From assembly GCA_016859345.1 (NCBI GenBank), contig CM029121.1:539329-603328 (forward strand): a stretch of DNA of 64,000 nucleotides. The letters are read 5' to 3'. Positions 25,828 to 39,800 of this stretch are shown piece after piece. This DNA comes from Istiophorus platypterus (Eukaryota > Chordata > Actinopteri > Istiophoriformes > Istiophoridae). The translations under genes were made by a program, and so were the position numbers. The notes beneath the pieces were generated by a model. That model did no database searches. It worked only from the letters and a program-made list of their open reading frames with translations, and was not told the origin of the DNA. Each line of letters begins with the position of its first letter. The first letter of the stretch is position 1.

Positions 25828-26325
25828 TACAGTGGCAAGAAAAGGTTTTTGCAACCCTGGTCGAAAATTCTGTGACTGTGAATAGTTGAGCGAGTAGAAG
25901 ATGAAACGATCTTCAAAAGGTATGAAGCTAAAGATGAAACATTCTGTTCAACATTTTAAGCAAGACTAGTGTATTATTTTTATTCTGTTTAGTGGTAAAA
26001 AAAAAAAAAGAAAAAGGAGCACCATAAACATTTGAGCCCCCAAGGAAATTTTAGCTTTCAGACCAAGGTCTCAGAGCTTATTTAACTTTATAGGGCTAAA
26101 GCTTGTTCACAATCACCATTAAGAATAGCCAAGTAATGAAAATTTCAAAGATTTATAAATTCTCTGACTCCTACAAACTTGTCCCAACAATCAGCTGCCA
26201 TGACCACCTATAAGCAGCTGCCTGGCACGTAATCAAAATCACTGATGCCCACAAAGCAGAAGAAGGCTAAAGAAGATAGCCTTTTCAGATAGCCTTTGCT
26301 TCAGTTCATAATGTAGAAAACCAGA
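25828..26325 (+). mobile_element. Tc1-like element, 5' fragment
   Basis: The start CAGTGGCAAGAAAAGG is the left inverted-repeat end of a vertebrate Tc1-like family. Its 5' body follows: ATGAAACATTCTGTTCAACA, TTTCAGACCAAGGTCTCAGA, CTTGTCCCAACAATCAGCTG, and then the start of transposase coding at about 26250-26325 (CAGTTCATAATGTA). Similarity ends at about 26325, where antisense L2 sequence begins, so only the first third is present. Confidence 0.65.
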
Positions 26326-26439
26326 AAATAACATGAGTTGAAAGCAAGTTAAAAGCAATACAGTGAGTAAGATTGAATAAATAGGGATGAAATAGTATAA
26401 ATAAAAACCTGCGTCAAACATTTCCAAAATTTCCACAAA

Positions 26440-27430
26440 GAGAAAAGCTTTTGGAACAGATTTAACGGAAGCTTTGCGTGCCTGGGTTCCATAGTGTGGG
26501 AGCCCTAACAACAAAAGCCCAGTCACTGTTTTTCACAAACTGTGACCTGGGCTTAACCAGCAGTGCTCTGTCTGTGATACTCTAAACAAGAGAGCAAATA
26601 CCAGGCTCTTTCATTAAGGTGGTATTTGTTTGATAGGCCATTTAAGGCTTTAAAAGAAATCTATTCAAAATCTAACAGGAAGCCAACGTAGGGAGGCAAG
26701 CACAGGGGTCATGTGGTCATGTCTTTTTGTCCCAGTGATGAGTCAAGCAGCAGTGGTTTGTACCAAGTGGAGAGAGCCCTGGCTGATACCCACGTACGGT
26801 GCATTGCAATAATGAAATATAAGCATTAACAACTTTCTGTAAATCATTACTTGACAAAAATAACATAATTTTAGAAATCAACTTGAGCCAGGCAAAACAA
26901 AAATATTTTGACTTTATCATCAAAACAGTAATTAGCATCAAGCATTATCTCTAAATCTTGTAGCAGCCTGGTTTAATATTATTTGACAGACAGCAAAGAT
27001 TATCACCATGGATGATGGAATTAGAGGGACAGAGCGGAATGACCTCAGACTTATTGTTAAATCTAACTGAGTGTTGTTCACATAAAAATGACAAAGTACA
27101 TGACATTCAATAACCTGGCCAAGGAGCCAAGAACAGAGCCTGAGGGGCACCACATCTCAGCTGATCAGTAGCAGAAGTAGACTTACCCAGAGTGACAACT
27201 TACAGCCTTCATAACTTTCCAATATTACTATTTCTAAGAGCCATGCCAGGGATTCTAGCCCAAGTCTCTAAACATTGGATGAGGATACAATAATAAGCTA
27301 TACAAAAGGCACTTTTGTTACCTTTATCTGCAGTTATAGCAATAAATCATTAGAAATCCTAAGTTACTTTCCCCAGGTGGAAGACACAGTTTGGAGATTG
27401 GTCTGTTGTTAGTTAAGTAAACAGGGCTGA
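26440..27430 (-). mobile_element. L2-type LINE reverse-transcriptase relic, antisense
   Basis: On the minus strand about 27,100-27,060 reads FYVNNTQLDLT, the RT catalytic box with YADD changed to YVNN. Farther on (about 26,710-26,660) it reads HMTPVLASLRWLPVRF, then (about 26,500) WAFVVRAPTLWNP. These are the palm, thumb and C-terminal landmarks of an L2/CR1 RT, in order. Stops and shifts interrupt it. The junction with the Tc1 fragment at about 26,330 suggests nested insertion or joint deletion. Confidence 0.75.
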
Positions 27431-27439
27431 AATAATTTT

Positions 27440-29540
27440 TCTTAAAAAAAAAATCAAAAAAATCAATTTTAATGCAATCCATTCAGACAACCACTGCAAA
27501 CGTGCTACCTTTAGAAACCTAATAACCTTTTTTTGACATTCTGTTAAATTGCAATTTTATGTCAATTATTGAGGTTGTAAGTCATGTTGGAGTTGTACTG
27601 AATTGCAATTATACTGAGAAGTATTTCTAATATTTTTGCCCTTTTTTACTATGTAAATGGGGTGGGCATCAATTTAGGAATACATACAGCTAATGCTAGA
27701 TGTAAGAGTAAATTTACACTACTTGATGAAGTGTGGAAAGGTTTGACATTACACTGTGAAGACAGTGAAGCACAGAAGCACAAGATAAGTGAGGAACTTT
27801 TGTGCTGGGTCTACCAGACTTTAAGCAGAGGCTCTAAGTGTATGTATAGCTATATGACTTGCCTTATAACCCTATAAAACCATGTAAAAAATAAATTACA
27901 AAGGTATCAGCTAAACAAAACAATCACTAAGCTATGTATCTAGGATTTAGGACTCTAATGTTAGCAAGTTAAATTTTAGAATATAAAACAGTATGTTTTA
28001 AGATACTAATTCTAGCTACATACCTTTATCAGCTAGTGGATTTTATGGGATAAATACACTGCCTTAGAACAATAAATATTTAACAAACACATCTTCTTAT
28101 TTAAATCAATATGCTGAGAAATTTTGAAGTTAACAAATGTTGGAAACAAAACTTACGGTGCACAGTTCATGTTTTTTTTTTGAGCTGGATCTGCGATCTG
28201 AGGCTGTAAGAGAAGCTCCTGCTGATGCTGGAACTGATGAAGCAGCTGTGTGTGCTGAAGGAACAGCTATCAGTCTCACATGGTCTCTGCTTCGACATCT
28301 CATCCTGAACTTCTTTTGATCAATTAGAAAGAATTCCTCCTGACTAAAATTGAGCACTGTACATGATATTGTTTGACAAATGCAGCAGTGACATCTTGTC
28401 TCATCACATATAGAAAACACACCCAGGCAAAGAAGCTAGTTCTGTTACTCTTCTTGTTAGGAAAACTTTAGACTCAAAGGATTCTGTCTTTGCAACTTCC
28501 ACAAGACAACAATTCACTATGATCGAAATTAGTCAGAGGCAAAAATAAAACTACTGAAAAAAAGGCCAACTCATGAAATTATGACTGCTCAGACCATCTT
28601 CTACTGCACAGAAGACACACTCCCCCCTTTGTGGGACATGCTATGGGAAAATAAGCGTTCCTCTTCTATGGAACACTGCTTAAAATGCTTACTCTGATTT
28701 TTTTGTGCCTATGGCTCATAAAAAAAAACAAACAAAAACATTTTTACATTTACTTTCTAAGTGATCATTTCCAGGGAACATTAAGTGTAAATTTTATACA
28801 AATTTAACTTGCAAGTTGATATTTAACATGTAAACTTCTTGATTATTAGACCCGTTTTGTTGTGAAAATTGCTTAAAGCTACAATGTGAAAGTTCTGGAC
28901 ATCAAGCCATTGCCATCATGACCCGCCCCCCCACAATGCAAGCTCCATTATACTCAGACATCTTGAGGAGCTCATTTTTTCATAGTTCTGGTTTCTGTTA
29001 AGATGAAAAACAGTGGGAGCTACGGTAGGAAAGCAAAGAAAGATTCACTCTGGATGTTGAACCTGGCCAAAACCCAATTCTATTCAGTATCTCAAAAGTG
29101 ACAAGAACAAAATCTACTCTCTAAATTAAGATTTTCCTTGCGCATCACCACAAGGGAATGTTAAAATGAAATATAAATCAAGGGTAAGGGGAAAAAAAAT
29201 TAAAAAATCAAATAAAAAAAATCAGAAGACTGTTCCAGACTACTCCCCAAAAAAGACTCGAGAAGCCCAATACTCTAAATGTCAAATTCAAAATATAGTT
29301 GTTCTCATTTACATACCTGCCTAAAGATAACATAGCCTATAACCTAGCCTATAGTTTCTCTTAATTACATGATTTTCCATTTCAGAGGTCAGACATTTGA
29401 GCGGATAAAAATTGCATAGAAAGGGATTTGGTCTTGGGATACTACTGCTAATGAGAAAGCACTGTAGGCTGGTTGATGATGAAATCATCGGCATTTTTAT
29501 GACCACTACATCATCTGACAAAGTCAACATAAATACAGCA
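27440..29540. other. Region downstream of cryptochrome, mostly unassigned
   Basis: AT-rich sequence beyond the likely 3' end of the cryptochrome gene. A possible minus-strand exon-like segment at 28157-28343 is entered separately. A TTTATT (AATAAA on the minus strand) at about 29546 could be a distal poly(A) signal for the cryptochrome transcript. Confidence 0.4.
28157..28343 (-). other. Possible unassigned exon, 187 bp
   Basis: A pyrimidine-containing acceptor (CAATTTTAG) precedes 62 open codons, and a consensus GTAAGT donor follows at 28156-28151. The translation is Ser/Ala-rich and ends in a lysine run made by an A9 tract (SSSKKKHELC). It lies on the same strand as the cryptochrome, about 1.9 kb beyond its stop. 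No family is recognised and chance is quite possible. Confidence 0.2.
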
Positions 29541-30215
29541 GTTTTATTGTTTCAACCGTGTTAAATAGATCTTTGATTAAATAATAAAACCGCATAAGAA
29601 ATAACGATTATTTTATCCATGGTAGTCCCTGTATGATATGAAATACAGTGAAACAATTCTCAAGCTGTTTTGGGTCTCCTCTCTGCATCAACATAGAGTA
29701 GTCATGAGGGTGCAACTGTGCAATACCTGGTGACAGCAAAGAGGACAGCATGATGGATTTTATGAGCTTGGTTAAGAGTTGAAAGATACTGCATTCTTAC
29801 CACATCAAACCCACCGGGTTGCCACAAGCACAACACTGTACAAATATAAGTGACATACTATACTGTATATGTGTTAATTAGTGAGCCTTAGAGGTACTGA
29901 TAGGTTATTTTTTTCCACTTTGGAAAGAGCCAGGATAACGGTTTAACCCCAACTCCGTCTTTATGCTAGCCTGAACTCCCAATGTTCTGATTCCAGCTCT
30001 GTACTTATCACAGAGATGAGCCCAATATCAATCTTTTCAGCCCATTCCCAAAAGAGAAACCACTGACCAAAATATTGAACTGCGGAGGCTTTACTATTTA
30101 TATTAGCATTTAATTTAAAAACACCAAGGCAATTTTGCCCTATATAATCACCCCCTCTGAAATTGTTACACATTGCATTAAGTCTCTTGCCATATTCTAT
30201 ATATTGTACCTTGTA

Positions 30216-30802
30216 TTACTGTTGATGTCCTGTTATTTCTCCAGAAGTCTCCTCTTCCATTCTCTCCTCATCTTGCTCAACATCCTCCTCCATCCTCTCT
30301 TCTCCTCCTGTTTCTTCCCCTCCTGTTTCTTCCCCTCCTGTTTCCTCCTCCTCCTCCTCAGCTCTCCTCTCCCCCTCCCTGCTCGACTGAGTGCAGCTTT
30401 GTCGTCCTCGCTGCCTCTGGCTGCGGCGCACCATGCGGGCAAGGACTTTCCTCTTAGGAAAAGTCTGAGCCAGGGGTGTGGCTGGACAAGAGGATGGGGA
30501 GAAGGTGGGATATGAAGAAGGGGAGGAAAGTTTTGGCCTTGAAAAGGGGCTCTGGATTGGTGTTATCGCTAGGGAGGGAGGAGCTGCTATGGGCAGGGCG
30601 TGGCTGGCAGATGTAGATGTTACGGCTGCCAAAGGCTGTGTGTGTGAGCCTGAAGTGGTGCAGTGTGTCTGCGATGAGTGACTGTTCAGTGTGTCTTCCA
30701 GGTCATGATGTGGGGCATAGGTTGACATACAGACTGTGGACGAATCAGGAGCTGTATAGCATACAGCTGGTTTGCTGTCAATGGAAACTCTGACAGGGGA
30801 AT
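30216..30802 (-). CDS. cry2-like: Cryptochrome exon 12, C-terminal tail (residues 525-719)
   Basis: After the acceptor TTTTTCTAG the frame is open for 195 codons to a TGA at 30216. It is Ser/Thr/Pro-rich at first, then has a basic cluster FPKRKVLARMVRRSQRQRGR that looks like a nuclear-localisation signal, then a Glu-rich end with three EETGG units. The final part could be removed by alternative splicing that I cannot see. An ATTAAA-type poly(A) signal candidate lies about 100 nt past the stop (about 30111-30116 on the + strand as TTTAAT). Confidence 0.75.
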
Positions 30803-33800
30803 CTAGAAAAACATGACAAAATAAGAGCACAGATTGTATTGTTTTATTGTGACACATTAATCTAAGTACTACTTATGTGATATTTTCAAAATTGCTGATG
30901 GTGAAAATATGAATCTTGTTTTTTGTGTTTCCTCCTACCAGGGCCACTGCTCGTCTGGGACTCATCAGTCATTGGAGGCTCTGCCTCTTCCTGGATCGTT
31001 GGCACTGATGCTAGTAGACCTGAAAAACACCCAGACCCAGACACCCAGATTGTTATAATTCTACCAATCATGTAAATATACAACATTTATTATTCTCTAT
31101 TGCAGCAATGCGCTAAAATAATTACATTTCCCTCTCATCAATCTACACTCAATACCCCATACTGACAAATGCAAAACAGAATTTAAATAATTTATGCATA
31201 TTCATTAAAAAGGAAAAACTCAAATGTCATATTGGCATAAGTATTCAGACCCTTTACTAGGTACTTAGTTGAAGCACCTTTGGCAGCAATTACAGCTTCA
31301 AGTTTTCTTATGTATGATGTGACAAGCTTTACACAACTGGATTTGGGGATTTTCTACTACTCTTCTTTGTCTCACACAGTCAGGTTGAATGGGGACCATC
31401 TGTAGACAGCCACTTTCAGGTCTCTGCATAGATGTTTGATTCAGTTCAAATCAGGGTTCTGGCTGGGCCACTCAAGGACATTCACAGAGTTATCCCTAAG
31501 CCACTCCTGTGTTGTCTTGGCTGTTGGCATTCGGGTCATTGTCCTGTTGGAAGTTGTACCTTCGACCCAGTCAGAGGTCCTAAGCACTCTGGTCCAGATT
31601 TTCATTAGGGATATCTCTGTTCGGCTTTCCCTCAACCTTGACCAGTCTCTACTTGTCCCTTCTGCTGAAAAACAAACCCACAGCCTTATTCTGTCATCAT
31701 CATGCTTCATCGCTGGGATGGTACTGGGCAGGTGATGAGCAATGCCTGGTTTCCTCTGGACATCATTCATAGAGTTGAGGTCAAACAGTTCAATCTTGAT
31801 TTTGTCAGATCAGTAAATCTTGTTTGTACTAGACTGAGAGTCCTTTAGGTGCTTTTATTAAAACTCCAAGCAGCTTTCATGTGTCTTTCACTGAGGAGAG
31901 GCTTTGTCTGGACACTGCTGTAGAGCCTAGATTGCTGGAGTGTTTCAGTGATGGTTGTCCATCTGGAAGTTTCTTCCATCTCCGCAGAGGATCTCTAGAG
32001 CTCAGCCAGAGTGACCATTGAGTTCCTGATCACCTATCTTCCCTTCTCCCCCAATTGCTCCATTTGGCTGGGTAGTCGGCTCTCAGAGCCCTGGCTGTTC
32101 CAAACTTCTTATATTTAAGATTTAAGGAAGCCCCTCTGCAGTTGGAAACCTTTAATGTAACAAAATATTTTTTTAACAAAGTATTTTTGTATCTTTCCCC
32201 GGATCTGTGCAACACAATCCTATCCCTGAGCTTTGTAGGCAGTTACCAAGGGGTGGCACATCCTTTCCATATAAATCTTGTTGTTTTGTCGGTGATACTA
32301 TTTTTATGAGCTTCTGGCAAGTGGCCAGCTGAAGCTGAGTGGCCCATTAGTATTTAGTTTGATGCGCTTACCTGCGGCACCTCTGTTGCTTCATTCAGGT
32401 GGCAAACTAGCAGGTGAGTCTGCTGATTTGTTGTTACTGTACCATAATACAGCTGCTTTTTACAAAACTGACAAGCATACAAAGTTATCTGTTTTAGTTA
32501 CTTTGCCATCTACAGTGTAGAACCTAAAATACTTCCACACCCTGCCTCACAAATACTTTGGTGTCCTAACTGTGTTTCCTCAGGATGGCATTACTCAATA
32601 GTGTCCTTAATTTCTTAGCAAACAAACATAACATTACTAGCTTAGTTTACTGTCAATATGGCATGGCATGGCATAGGTCAAGTAGATACTGAAATTGTAG
32701 AGCGCTGTTGGCTAGATCACAAGGCAAACTACTTCAAATGTTCTGTTGCGCATATAGACTGTAAATTTTGAATATGAACAGGTCATTGCAGTTTGAATAT
32801 TAAATTTTTTCCCCAAGTTTGAATGATGTTCAAATAACGAATAAAAGGTGAAAGCCCTAATTGTGGATGTATGCTCACAATGACATACAGTTTAGTAGTG
32901 TCAGACTTACTGAGTCCTCTGTAATGGGAGAGTTGCTGGTAAACTTGTTTCATCCTTTCGATGTTTAGCCTGCTGCCCTCTGCATGGTTGATCATAGGCT
33001 TGGGATAATCCACTCCAACCACACAATTGGCTGCCTTCTGGACCGACTCTGGGGCATTCCATGGCTCATAGATGTACCGGTTCGGATAGTCCTTTAAGAT
33101 GGGGATGTAACACCTGCAGGAAATTTCAAAAGAAATAATTTAAACTTTTATCCTATTTGCTGCTGACATTTAAAAGTATAGCCAGTTACTTTACAGCTGA
33201 CCAAACAGCTTTAACATGGAGAAATCAAGCAAACAGAGTTTGCAGAGATTTGGTATGGAAAATGATATTAAGTGATTTAGAAGGAGATACTGTAGGAGTA
33301 CCAGTAACGTAGAGTCTACCTGATGTAGTCTCCTGATGGGTCAGTTCTCCTTCCAAAGCCGACAGGACAATAGCAGTGGAAGAACTGTTGGAAGAATGCA
33401 CTACAGGACAGCCACATCCAGCTACCGGCATTTACACTCCAGTCAGCATCCAATAGCAGTTCCTCAAACACCTGCAAGAACACACGGACACAAAACACTC
33501 TCTACATGTTGTATGCTATAAATTTGTCCTACAGTGAGCTTGGCAAAGAGAGTCATTGATGCCTCTAAGCTAGACAATATAAAAGCAAACTAAGTTTACG
33601 TGATTTCCACCTCTCAGACACCAGGTTTTTGTTTGGGCCTGCTAAATTAAAAAGCGGTCTGTCATACCTTCATGCCACTCTCCCAGCTGATCCACAGGTC
33701 ACCCCTGGTGAGGAAACAGGCCACAGCATGTCGGGCCAAATGGTGGATCCAGCCTTCCTGTCTCAGCTGTGTCATGATGGCATCAATCCAGGGAAAACCA

Positions 33801-36800
33801 GTCCGACCTTCAGCCCACTTGGCCAGTGCCTCTGGATTCTGGTCCCATGGTATCTGGAGACGAAAGTATGACACCAGAAAAAGATATTAATTATATACTC
33901 TTCATTCGCTCTACAAGACACAAATCCTTTTTATCTCTACTTAGTAACTGTAACTGTTTATTTTTATTTTAATCAAATCAGCAGTGACATGTATATGTGT
34001 TAGGTGCTAAAGCTTAGTTGGTACACTTCACTCATTTTATTTCAGCTGTCACCTGAACAATTTCCAAACCAGTCACTGAATTCCACACTTCTGCACGAGG
34101 TTTCTTTTATCAATGAATGAGTACCATTATTATCATAACCACCACTGTTTTTAATAGGCTTGAGAGGGCAGTTTTAGTGTCTTGTGGTCTTAATTGGTAT
34201 GAAAGAGTGATTTTCACTCTGTTTAGGGGGTCAATGTCTAAATTGCATTCATGTACATTTTCATCACAGATGAACTGCAATATCACAATGTAGAAACTAA
34301 TTTCAGCAATAGTACTGACGACCAGGTGAACTATGGGGCTGAGTGAATGACTACGTTCATTTTAAGACAACATACTTTTTTATGCACTGTATTTAACACT
34401 GTGACACCATAATTCAAGATTTTTTGGAAGATGAGAAACAGCTAAAAAGATGTGATGGGTGGATACACTGTGGCTTTTGACAAGAGCACTCAGTACATAG
34501 TAATCTATAAAACTATGTGTGCTTACTTTATTACCGGGGGTCAAAATTTATGATATCAGGCCAGTGAAATTTTAAATTCTGACTGACAGTAAAACTGGAC
34601 ATGTATGACATATATGCTTGATTTCAGTTCTAAATTAATGCACCAAGTATCAAACCGTAGGTAAAGACAGCAACAGAGAGGCTTAGCTAATATCTTGGTG
34701 TTAGGGTATAATAACTGGCGAAAAGGATAAATGTTGCTATTTATCCATGGTTTGGCAACAACAATGCAAATGTAATTTCAAACTTGTCTGATATTTAAAT
34801 GTATCTTGATATACAAATGAATTGATGTTCAGAGGGGAAAAAGCAGGATTTCCTAATAATGCACAGGAAAGGAGAGCAGAACAGAGCGGAAATGTGACCA
34901 ACTCTGCACGGAAAATGAAGAGATAATGTGAAGTCATAGGTAAGAGGGAGGGAGTTGAGAGAGACAATGAGGGTGCAATGTGTCTCAGGATCAAATTTAT
35001 TTTTTCATGCTAGCCAAGAGATATATCCGGATTAAAAAAAACCCTTCTCATGGGATGCTGGTCCTGAGAAAATAAAAGGTCATTAACAAGAAATAATTCA
35101 AGTAAAAAGGTTCAAGGTAAAAACAAAATTTCAATTTAAAATAACCTAAGTACCAAGGTTAGAAAATGCAATAAAAACATTGTCGGATGCAGCATATATT
35201 GCCTATAAATGTCTCCTGTTGTAAACTGTGTATTCGACTTGATGTTATTTCATTGAGATGCCTGCTAGGCTGCCTAACACTCTGTGGGAAGAAGCTATTG
35301 CACAGTCGAGAGGTGCTGGCTATGATGCTCATATATTGTCTCCAAAAGAGCAGAGGGGCAAACAGTCCATGGTCAGAGTAAGAGGAGTCCCTAGAAACTG
35401 CTTGGGGCAATGCTCCACGTATCTGAGACACAAGAATTCAGGGAGGGGGTAGGAAGGGGCTGGAGAGGGCTGGAGAGGGGTGGGGACCAGGTACGGTTAG
35501 CAAGCATCAGTGCTAATTTTTTAAAATATCAGCACAGTCGTAATACTCTTGTCATATTTTAACAGCATTGAATTTTTGGCTTTTATTGTCATATTAAGTT
35601 TCAACATGTTCAGCTTATAAAAGCATACAAGCAAGAAGGTGTCTTTTAGCAACCGCTGGCTGTTGAGCAAAGATGCAAGTCAGAGTGTCAGTCCAACAAA
35701 ATATAATTTTTACAGCCTGCAAAACCCTACAAAGGATCCCCTAAACAAACCCCTAAACTACAAGTACAAAAATAGTAGAAAGCAAGAAGGGTGTGTGTAT
35801 GACTGTCTGTGTAAGATATAGGGGATATGTCCCTAAAGGTGCAAATCAAAACATTTTCAAACCATACTTAAAGTCTGAACCCACTGTGAAATCCGAATAC
35901 CAATCCAGCCATTACAATTAAGGTGAATGCACTATTGTGTATTGTGAAATATAGTATACCATAAAATGTTTTGTGGTAAACCACATGATCACAAGTATGT
36001 GAGTAACTCAGTAAAAGTTAGAGCTCTTTAGAACATCAAATTCAGTTAACAGAGTTAACAATGCTTGACAAGTTATTGCCCTACAAAATGTCCATTTTAT
36101 CAACTAACTCACAAATATAAGACAAGCAGTGGCCTCTTTTCCACAGGCCAGAGCACTGACAATTTTATGATGTAAATAAAGGTCATTCATAACTTTCCTT
36201 TTCGTTACATGTGAGCCTCTTCTTCGGAAAAGCGTGGTGCAAAGGCCCACCTGGACACAGATGGGGTTTCCCTCCATGTGGTCAAAGTTCGGGTTGTTGG
36301 TGGCTGCTGTGTAGAAGAACTCCCTCCACAACAACTGGCCAAACAGGGACAGAGGAGGACTGCAACGCTTACGAAGCTGATAGAGAGCACAAGAGGGAAA
36401 GAGGAAAAGGACAGTGGAAGAGGGAGAAGGGGCTTGCTATTTAAAACTGCGATTCCAGATTTTATGGTCAAATAGAATAAGAGAACAAAGGAAACAGACA
36501 TCAGTGGGTGTTTGTGTAACCTAAACTGATATCACTGAGATTGAGTGATGGGCATCCACAGTACCTTCATGTATAGCTCTCTGAGGTTGTAGTACAAAAC
36601 CCTACAGGACAGGCAGCCGAAGCGCAGGTAGGGGCTGAGGCCAGTAGGACTGGCATACAGAGAACATGTGTTGACCCGAGAGTGCTCAAAGTTGGCCACC
36701 CACACCTATACAAACAGACACAGTGAGGCCATTCAAGCAATCATCTCAGATATCATGTCAAAAGAACTGTCTCTTTCTGCCTCTTTTCACAGTGAATGTC

Positions 36801-39800
36801 AATGATTGCATATCATTACTCATTAAACATTAATATAAGTCACCTGAAATGACTTTATTTTCCAAAATAGTAGCCTTGATTTACCACAACTAGAGAGAGA
36901 CACTGGCCTTCATTTGAAATACTTAGAGACATGCTTTTATTTCCCCTGTTCCCCATGTAAGAACATTTTATCATATTTTAGTATGAACCCTGTTTTTTTC
37001 TGATCTGTTCTTGTTTTAATTTTCTGTTATGCTGTTCGCTGTTGATGCAAACACAACAATTCCCCCATGTTTACTTGATGTCTTGATGAAATCATTCGAC
37101 GTACCTTTTCAACAATAAGTTAAATTCACGTCTCTCTTCAAAGTAGAAGAGATTTGCAGAATATCATCCTATCCCTAAAAGACAATGAGCAAGTGTGCAA
37201 ACAAACTATACCTGACACAAAACCAATGAAAAAGTTTGAAGCCAATTGTTAGACAATATTCTGGATTGGACCAGTAATGGGGCTGCTTCAGCTTCTGGTT
37301 TACCTTCTTGTCCAGATGTTTGTTGAGCCTGTCCAAGGCCTCCGATTCTCCTCCTCGCCAAACAACGGGAGGTAAACCCTCTGTCCTGAAACCTGGACAC
37401 ATATTTACATGGAGAAAAGGCCAAATAAAAAGAAGCTATTGCTTAATGAACCAGAACTTGCCCAACCGCTAGCTGTTGAAAAACATAAACATAACATATG
37501 AAGAACATAAAGCTAAACTCCATTTAATAACATGGTATTTTAATGTAAGTATTAACAATAGTATATCTAATAAGGTATCACTAAGAACCTTAGGAGTGTG
37601 CTTTAATAGATAAGTACAATAACTTTAATGACTAGATTTTGCATGAATGAAATGTTATCATTAAAGAGGAGAAACTTGAGCTTCAGTTGGTCTGATAATA
37701 TGCATGAACAGTGTAGGCAGTTACACACAGTTACACAGAATTATTTATCAAATCAAACCTAACAATAATCTATAAATCTAATCACATCCTCTCTCTTAAT
37801 TGCCATCAGTAGACCCTGAGAACAACATGTAAAGAGCATGCTATAGTGCTCATCAGCATTAAGAGTGCTACAGGTGTCATATTAAATTATAAAAATGTAA
37901 TGAAAACAATCATGTATACCTAGTTCTTCCAGTGAAGGTATACTGTATAGCTGGTCATGGTCATCAGCTATTTTAGTGCAACATTTGTCCATCTGCTGCT
38001 GTGTGACAAGAGACAGAGGTCTCCTGGGCAACTCCAGTCGGCTCACAATGGTCTGAAACCGCTTAAAGGTCAGAGGAGGACTGTTGTTGTTCATCTCTAT
38101 TATCCTGTGATCCAAACAGAAAAGACCAAAATGTTTTATACAGCTTTATACAGCTATATACAGCAGGACTTATGTAACAGGTGTGGTCAGTGGCAATGTT
38201 CTGTTGAAATATCCCAAGCACACACATAAGATGTATAAATGTAAAGGTTAAAATTGGACTTAACTTTTGATATGTTGCTTATGGTAGAATTTCATTAAAT
38301 ACTGTCTTTAATATACAAGTTAACATATTGTGAAGAGCTCATTTAGATAATATAGTAGACACCTTGAACATAAAATGTGAACTACAATACTTAAGTGAAG
38401 GATGGACAAAAAAAATGTAATGAGATCATATCCTGAAGGTAGCAAGAGAGGAAAGGTGATTTATATATTAAAATTATAAGGTCTTATGTTTTTATGGTAA
38501 GTGGATGTCATGGTATTCTGCCAGATATCCATTGTACAACACTGACTTTTGTCATGAGGATGGTACTAGAAAGAAAAGCTGATGGTATATCCAAAATGAA
38601 AAGGATTTAATCTTCAGAGTAACAAGATGTACTCAATGAATCTCATGGCAACCTGATGGTTAGATTGTGATTATTAATCTGTTAAATTGGAAGTGGTGGA
38701 TAGATGGTGGCCTAGAGCAGTTTGAATACCAAGAACTGAGATCATAGCAATTCCTAGGGATTCTTGACAAAATCTGCTCTGTTTCCAAAAGACAAACACC
38801 TATAGAAGTCCAGGATATGCAGCACATGTCTGCTTGTGTATCTATAATACACAATAACTAGAAGGATTTTTTAGTGGCACTAGTTTCTTCCAATTGATTT
38901 TAGAGAGAGCCCTAATTTTACAACTAAATCTTCAAGAGCAGTGCTCCTGTGCCTTAAATAACAGAAACAATACACTGAAAAGGCAGCATGTGAGTTATTT
39001 ACATATCCATCACTGCAAACAGTATTAACCATTAGTCAGCTCACATATAACTACTGAGATGTGTTCAAACATATTAATGTAATAGAAGTAATGATTTTAA
39101 ATATCACAGGAACCTTAAACTATCACTTAAGAAGAAAGCTATCAGGCCCTAACAGCATTTTTTTGTTTTTAATTTGAATTTCAGATCTAGCCAATTCTTC
39201 TGACATAACTTTGTAATGGGTTAAAGTAGGGCTGGGTAATTTGGTTGAAATCAATCTCAAGTCAAAAATCATTACTGATCATATAGTTAATTATCATATC
39301 AATGATTCTTTTTGGCACATATGTCTCTTTGTGAAGAATTCAAGCCCCTTCACTTTTTGCACACTTCACACAGGGTAAACGGGTGTCTACTAAATGACTC
39401 TATATAACAGTGATCTTGCATTTAACTGTTCCACTGTTATGCATTCTATCAGAGAAAGCTATCCACATGTAATATCAAAACAATAATACCACTTGTGTAA
39501 GTCTGTTACTACAGTTTGCTTGGAGTCATTGATTTGGCCCAAGGTTTTTATAAACAATATGATCATATTTTCCTGATATGTTCACATTTTACACTGTTGC
39601 AACAGTAACAAGTTGATAAACAATAATACTGAATTACTGCTTGACCTTTAAGTGGCTGCAGGTGTTTTTGACCTGATAATGGTATTAAACATCCATTCAG
39701 GGTCTAACTCATCTAAACTATCCTCTAACAACCACAAACCTTCACAGCAAATTTCACAGCAATTTTCCTGGTAGTTGCTGAGATTTTCATGGACCAAAGA

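Noticed and set aside
29961..30173. 70-codon minus-strand frame just after the cryptochrome stop
   Set aside because: It has Trp/Phe-rich, protein-like composition but no family match and lies in the probable 3' UTR.
32883..32910. Reading through the exon 10 donor as GLSKSD
   Set aside because: The GTAAGT donor gives the family-consistent GLSLLASVP join.
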